A DNA stretch of 64,000 nucleotides, taken from the NCBI GenBank assembly GCA_963854835.1, contig OY978526.1, positions 87,658,846 through 87,722,845 of the forward strand. The letters are read 5' to 3'. Positions within the stretch are counted from its first letter, which is position 1; each line of letters begins with the position of its first letter. Of this stretch, positions 58,166 through 64,000 are shown piece by piece. The stretch is from Megamerina dolium (taxonomy: Eukaryota > Arthropoda > Insecta > Diptera > Megamerinidae). The notes beneath the pieces are model-generated. The model saw nothing but the letters and a program-made list of their open reading frames with translations. It made no database searches and had not been told where the DNA came from. A program made the position numbers and the translations under genes.

Positions 58166-59356
58166 CTTTAAAATACAATCATGCAGCATTAAAGATGAGA
58201 TTTTTAGAATTGTACAATTCATACTAGGCAACCTAATATGTCACTTTATATTCCAAGAGACGCTATTAAATCCAATAAATGTACAACAATTGCATAGCAG
58301 TAAAGTTTAACCACTTAATTGTAGCTTAACATAATGTAATAAAAACAATTTAAGTTTTGGTTAATCTCATACCATGTCAATCGGGAATTAAAATGTCACT
58401 GTCAGACTTAGTAATAATGACCACTATGCCAAAAACAACACCACGCTGCAATAATACCAGTTGGGCTGGTGAAACTTTCATGAAAAACTTTTAATCAAAT
58501 TAAGAAACAAGCATCGCAAAGAAAACTTCATTTTCAAGAGGACATGATAGCAGAGGCTAAATGAAATGAGCAAAAGAAAAACCAAACAAAATTCTGCATT
58601 TTTTTTTTTTTTTTTGCAATATATTGCTACAAATAGGATTTAATGGTAAAAACAATCGCATCATTTGTGTGGATAAATGAGTGAGTAAGTGAACGAGTGC
58701 ATAATGTATTTTACATGGTAAAGGAGCAACCAACTTTCTTCGACAACAATGATAAAGATGACCGAACGTTTTGAACAAATGTCTATGAATTCACAATTAA
58801 TAGAATTTCTTGTCCAACGCTTGATTAGATTTGAAATAAAGTGCATAGCAGCAACAGCATTACGACTTTCGAAACTACGTACATAAATAGTAACTGCATC
58901 ATTGTTTCAGAATGAACTTCTACACTTTCGCATATTCATTTCTTTTTTTCGAACATTGAATAAATGAGCACATATTCACTTTATTTGTTTTCGTTTTGTT
59001 ATGGAGAGAAATTGAATCTAATTTATTGATGCGTATGTGTTCATGCTAGCTAAGCCAATCCCGGTGTCCCGTCTTAAAGTGTTCTTTACTGGATCTGGAA
59101 TTTTTGAAATAAATCAAAATTAATAAATAATCATGTTTATAAATATTCTTATCGTTATGAGCTTTTACAAGTGATCACAAACATTTTTGACACGAAATAG
59201 CGAAAAAATCAATTCTTTGTACAATTGACAGTTCTGTTTTCTATTTGATATTGATACAATTTAGAATATTCTTAGCTGTTGTAGAATTTTCTTTATTAAC
59301 ACATACTATTTTAAACTTCATCCGATCGAAAATTTTTCGAACGAAACCGATGCTTA
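58166..59356. other. Intergenic AT-rich DNA
   Basis: No gene or recognised repeat. Confidence 0.45.
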
Positions 59357-59552
59357 AGTGTCAAATTGACACTACATTTAGAGAATTTGTTTTCAACCAA
59401 TAAATATTACCGTTTTGTATTTGTTTTTATAAAATGTAGAATTTATTGAATTTCTTATATTAATAAAGCAATAAAGAATGTTAGTGCGCAGGAAAATAAT
59501 TGTTCAAAATTCAAAAAACAGTTGAAGTTGAAAATAATGTCAATTTGACACT
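59357..59552. repeat. Possible small inverted-repeat element
   Basis: The 15-base sequence agtgtcaaattgaca (59357-59371) recurs in exact inverted form at 59538-59552. The sequence between is AT-rich. No target duplication was established. Confidence 0.35.
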
Positions 59553-61976
59553 AAAACCGTACGAAGATTAAACGATTCGCTAATATTCGATGATATTTTT
59601 AGCGGCAATACGCTGCTCGCATAAATCTTATGGACTTTAAGAAAATAGTAATGGTTACAAAATGGTCTCTAACTCGCTTCACTCATTATAATCTGTATAC
59701 AGGTATATTTTATTATGACGTTGCAGCTCTAATGATTGGGAGACAACATTTTGAATACGTTGTGTTTTTAGATCATATTTTAATAAAAAATTCCAATGCA
59801 ATCGTTAAATAATGAATTTCTTTCATATTATTTTTTATTATTGTACATGCAATATATTCTGAATCAAAGGACGAGCTCAAATTCGCTGATGATTGTAATC
59901 CCATTAAGAAGTCATTGGAGATGCTGGTCAGCTGGAATCTTTTTGAATCGATTTAAGTATTATTATGGATCAATTTTATGAATTATGAATCGTCATAAAT
60001 TATTTAATTTTTTCCCTAAGACTAGCATATTCGCTATAAAGGTTAATGCTCTGTTGGGCCATAACAGTGCTGCGCCGTTCGTTGCAGCTACATTAATATT
60101 AAAGTTACCGCCTCCAAACTTGAAGATAAAAAAAGAAATATTTATTAAAAAAAAAACAATAAAATGGATCGTGTTTTTAATACGCTCAGTAGAAAATAGA
60201 AGGAGTAAAAAGCGATTACAGAGCGCCTTTTTTGGGATCCAGAAGTCCTTACCTTCTGCATGCCAGCTCTAATTCTTTTTTATATGAAACGAATCACACT
60301 TGAATGCATACCATAGAACAGCATTCAGAAGGAATTTTTTACAAACACTCCAGTAATGCCAAAAATTTTTCATTCAATGCAAAATGTGATTTCAATATAA
60401 GAATTACAACATGTGTCTGCACCAAAAAAAAATAAAATTCTCCAGATTCGTTCCTGGGTTCGCACATATTATACTACAATGTCCTTGACTAAAGTGATTA
60501 TAAAAATAATTTTCTCGAAAATATTGTTAAAGATTTTTTGAATTTTTTGTCAAATATATTATTTCCAAAATGAGAAAAAAAAAAGAATACATAAATAATA
60601 AAGATATCCCTGGCAGGATTTTAACTCACGATCTGCCGATTCTAAAGTCAACGGTTGTACCATCACTCTAACAATTAATTGACTCGATTGCTATCTATGT
60701 TAGATGTGTGCTCAAATCAAATCAATTTGTGTAGCTCATTTCAGTTGGTTTGCATCAAACATTACCTGCTAGCTTCTCGAGAAGGACTTTTGGAAGCATA
60801 TTGCTTAGCATATAGCGATACTAAAATGTGGATTTCACTTGCTTCAAAACTGTTCTATAATGTCTTATGTTGGCAAGGTATTGTTGCTGGGACAAGTAAT
60901 TTCACCATAATTTCGATTAAATTTGAAGATATTTTCTTTTAAGTGTGAATTAGCTCCTTTTTCATGCGAATTTTGTCAATTTGATTCAAGTGACCAATTA
61001 TTTTGTAAAAATGCTTACCTTTATTGTTGAAGTAAGTTTTTTTTGTGTGAAACATAAAAATTATATAGTTTAATTGCTACTCCCTTGATGATGGAATTGC
61101 CACTGAATATACCAAATATTACGGGATCAGCAAATGACTCAAAAATTGACATTCCTAATGTACAGATTATTTAGAAGTGTATTACAACTAATTGCAATAA
61201 ATTTGAGTATGGTGACTCTTGTAATCTTTAACGATGGTCAATGAATGCTTTTTGATTAAATACATGATATTGTCATTTCGTTGTATTTTGTGTAGTAAAT
61301 TGAAAGCCGCAAAAATAAAAAAAAAATAAAAACTTGAAACAAGACAAAACCAAAACGCATTTATGTAACTACTAAACCCAACTGATGGAGATACAACTGA
61401 AGTGCAAAATAGAACATAGAACATTATTTCCCCGGAGAAATAGAAAATATTCAAATTGTATACATATTTGCCCATGTTTTGGAATTCATCATGCGATGAT
61501 TGTTCACATGGATGAAATAGCATATTTGATGTTCGGAAATTTGTGTTGATGTGCATTATTTTTTACGTAAAGTAACTTAATTTCTGTGCACTGTGTACTC
61601 AAGCCATTTTAACTAGTTTCTCAATATGTCGATTTCTGACCATCTCTACACATTTTTGGGCCACAACTTTTCCGTTTGTTTGTGGCATGGTCAAACAACA
61701 ACAACAATGCTTCTTTGTATCAATAATTGACTTCCGTAGGATATTGTAAAATTTTTCCAATTGGAAAAAATATACATACATACTAGGTACATATGAGATT
61801 TACTTCACTTTATCCAAAGAGGATAAAATGCTTATGTTCTCGAATATTAGGCACATGAATGAAGTTGTTCGATTTTGGCCGATGGTCGATAGATAAACAT
61901 GTATGTAAGTATGTAACTGTGCAAAAGCATAAGCATGTTGTTAGACAACGCTTGGGACATTCAAATATTTTGAATG
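59553..61976. other. Intergenic AT-rich DNA
   Basis: No gene recognised. A degenerate tRNA-like segment lies near 60607-60675 on the minus strand (box B-like gagttaaaatcc), but the acceptor stem does not pair. Confidence 0.4.
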
Positions 61977-61978
61977 TA

Positions 61979-63215
61979 CGAGGCGGTCCCAGAACTACCC
62001 GACCTTACATATAGATGGCGGCAACAGTTTAAAAAAAATTACTTCGGTGAAATGTGGCAACCTTATAAAACATAAGGTTTTAAGTTTCAAGGCGCCACGT
62101 TGTTTAGATTTTTTTTTTTTGTTTTGGAGTCATCGAAAGTTAGCGACCTCAGTGAATTTGTAAATTTGGAAAAAATTGGTCACCTTTATGTAATTCAATA
62201 CTTTCATTTGAAAGGTCTCAGTCCCATGAATATTAATGATGAATTAAATTCTGCTCTGGGTGGCAGAGTTTAAACGAGGTCGTACGAGCTGCCAAAACGA
62301 ACACCGTAATGGCCGACCAATTGAGGTGACCACGCCAGAAATTGTTGAGAAAATCCACAAAATGGTATTGGATGATCGCCGGCTGAAGGTGCGTGAGCTA
62401 GTTCAGGCATTTCAAAAAGTGCTATACATCGTATATTGACCGAAAATTTGGAGATGAAAATGCTCTGTGCAAGATGGGTGCCGCGTTTGCTCATAATAGA
62501 ACAAAAACAACGTCGTGAAGATGTTTCTATAGAGTGTTTGGCGATGTTTCACAATAATAAAGCCGAGTTTTTGCGTCGATTCGTACCAATGGATGAGAAA
62601 TGGGTCGACCACTTCACACCTGAGACAAAGGAGCAGTCAAAACAGTGGACTGAAAGGAGAGAATCGTGTCCAAAGAAGGCGAAGACAATTCCATCTGCAG
62701 GCAAGATTATGGCGTCTGGGATAATTTTTATTGATTATCTTCAAAAAGGAAAAACAATCAACGGCGAGTATTATTATGCTAATTTATTGCAGCATTTAAG
62801 TGATGGAATTAAAGAAAAAAGGCCGCATTTGGCGAAAAAAAAAGTGTTGTTTCATCAAGACAATGCGCCAGTTCACACATCCCCAATTGCGATGGCCAAA
62901 ATCAATGAGTTAAAGCTAGAATTGTTTCAGTACGCATCTTATTCGCTAGATTTAGCTCCTTTGGATTATTTTCTATTTCCAAATTGAAAAAAATGGGTTG
63001 GTGGTAGAAGATTTGCAAACAATGAAGAGGTGAAGTCTGCGCTAGCTATTTTAATGAGCTAGACAGTTTATACTAGAAACAGGGTATCGAAGCTATAGAA
63101 TATCGCTGGGAAAAGTGTATATAGCTAAAAAGAGATTATGTTGAGAAATAAAGAAAATTTTTTTCAAAATTTGATGTTTTCTTTGTTAGGTCGGGTAGTT
63201 CTGGGACCACCCTCG
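61979..63215 (+). mobile_element. mariner element, copy 2 (nearly full length)
   Basis: Terminal inverted repeats start cgaggcggtcccagaacta and end with the complement. TA target duplications are at 61977-61978 and 63216-63217. At 1237 bp it is close to the usual 1.3 kb. It is the same family and orientation as 112-1536 and shows what that copy lost. The transposase gene is broken at both ends, so the element is not autonomous. Confidence 0.94.
62436..62987 (+). pseudogene. mariner transposase with frameshift and premature stop
   Basis: The 183-residue frame covers the end of the DNA-binding region (CARWVPRLL) and the catalytic domain: first Asp in PMDEKWVDHF, second in FHQDNAPVHTS, third in LDLAPLDYFLF. 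All three catalytic aspartates are present, with the mariner spacing. It ends early at FPN followed by TGA where relatives continue. The upstream DNA-binding part (AEFKRGR at about 62265, DDRRLKVREL at about 62370) is in a different frame because of a small deletion near 62400. Confidence 0.9.
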
Positions 63216-63496
63216 TACAATATGGGTTTTTTTAGGTGCGCGTGTGAACAAGCATACATATGTACTTACGTAGGGCTCTTATTTATTTCACTTGGCTTGT
63301 GTGGGTTAGCAAAGTTAGTTTTTGTTTTGTTTTAAATGTATTTTTTTTTTTTTTGGAATTTGTTTGCATTGATTGAGTCCCTTTGGTCTGCGGTTGCATA
63401 TTCTACTTTGTCGCAAGACAAGTGCGTGGAATCTCTGTGTAGGGGAACTGTGCTATGTCCGTCTTGTTAAAAGGGCAGTTTGTTTTTGTTGTTTTT

Positions 63497-63514
63497 CACA
63501 CACACACACACACA
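63497..63514. repeat. (CA)n microsatellite
   Basis: Nine CA units. Confidence 0.85.
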
Positions 63515-63642
63515 AGCGCACACCTGTACGCATAAATATGCATCTACCTATAGATGTAGAATAACTTGAATTGATTTATTGTTGTGTGATTTGACTTGTA
63601 TGCTTGTTATACGAGTACTGAACATACATAACATAGTTACTT

Positions 63643-63670
63643 AGTGTGTGTGTGTGTGTGTTTGTGTGTG
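63643..63670. repeat. (GT)n microsatellite
   Basis: About 10 uninterrupted GT units, then short interrupted runs. Confidence 0.85.
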
Positions 63671-64000
63671 TTTTGAGAGTTGTTAGGGCACAGTTGCTGC
63701 TAAGTTACTGAACGACTTTTCATCATACTGTTTAATCTTGTCATGATGTATGCATAGATCTTTGAAATATTTGTGTATTTGATTTTGGCCAACTTCATAC
63801 TCTCCACAAAATCGGCTCAAGCATCTCCAAATTGTGTAGATAATTGCGTTTACTTACACATTTTAGTATTCATACATCCGGACTGAAGTAAGGCACTTAG
63901 GTACATGTGTCTGTCCTTTCTTTCCTACGACTATTGCCAAGAACTGCCAAAAGTTTTGCTCAATACATACTACTTAAATGCATGTACATATAAGTACCAT

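Larger units (their letters stand above)
63218..64000. other. Right-edge intergenic DNA
   Basis: No gene recognised. It has (CA)n at 63497-63514 and (TG)n at 63643-63670. Confidence 0.5.

Noticed and set aside
60607..60675. Possible tRNA gene on the minus strand
   Set aside because: It has a box B-like block and a plausible anticodon arm, but the acceptor stem does not pair and box A is weak. At most a decayed tRNA-like repeat.
1..64000. CRISPR arrays, operons or prokaryotic features
   Set aside because: Spliceosomal introns, eukaryotic transposons and poly(A) tails show this is animal nuclear DNA. Short tandem repeats are microsatellites or minisatellites.

Overview
This is a gene-poor, transposon-rich stretch of an insect nuclear genome, almost certainly a higher fly (Diptera, Brachycera). 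The base composition, the abundant CATACATATGTA-type simple sequence and the mix of mariner, jockey, R1-type and mini-me-like repeats would fit a tephritid fruit fly, but genus and family are inference. No bacterial, organellar or CRISPR features are present.

The only host genes I can support are two tandem paralogues of the molybdo-flavoenzyme aldehyde oxidase (AOX) family, both on the minus strand. AOX-b (34453-40426, 8 exons, about 1264 aa) lies upstream of AOX-a (27464-31685, 7 exons, about 1261 aa). Both models can be read through GT-AG introns without a break. Both keep the two 2Fe-2S clusters, the FAD domain and the molybdopterin domain with its catalytic Glu. They share the first four introns and differ in all later ones. 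AOX-b intron 3 is swollen to 1.79 kb by repeats. A TATA/initiator pair precedes AOX-b and an AATAAA follows it.

The rest is nested mobile DNA. From left to right: a mariner split by a small inverted-repeat element (112-1536); LINE fragments; a mini-me-like repeat carrying an internal 297-bp tandem array (3732-5307); a BEL/Pao fragment (7390-8060); a jockey fragment (10474-11890); an RNase H-bearing LINE with a PIF/Harbinger deletion derivative inserted in it (13250-15640); a second mariner type (17101-18188); and a Tc1/mariner-superfamily deletion derivative (19300-19833). Next comes a striking chimeric LINE in a (CA)n tract (20419-22368), whose first 1.1 kb is repeated nearly identically 5039 bp downstream inside a LINE-within-LINE composite (25160-27263).

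Right of the AOX genes are more Tc1-like and LINE remnants, four copies of a tRNA-derived SINE, two TTAA-flanked MITE-like elements, several small foldback elements, more mariner relics, and a mariner of the same family as the one at the left edge (61979-63215).

The most interesting item is the 20391-22408 retroposon. It joins pieces of three different LINEs, ends in an R1-clade 3' end and poly(A), and sits between two (CA)n tracts. This is what template switching during target-primed reverse transcription by a (CA)n-targeting R1-clade element would leave. I see no credible new multi-gene system.
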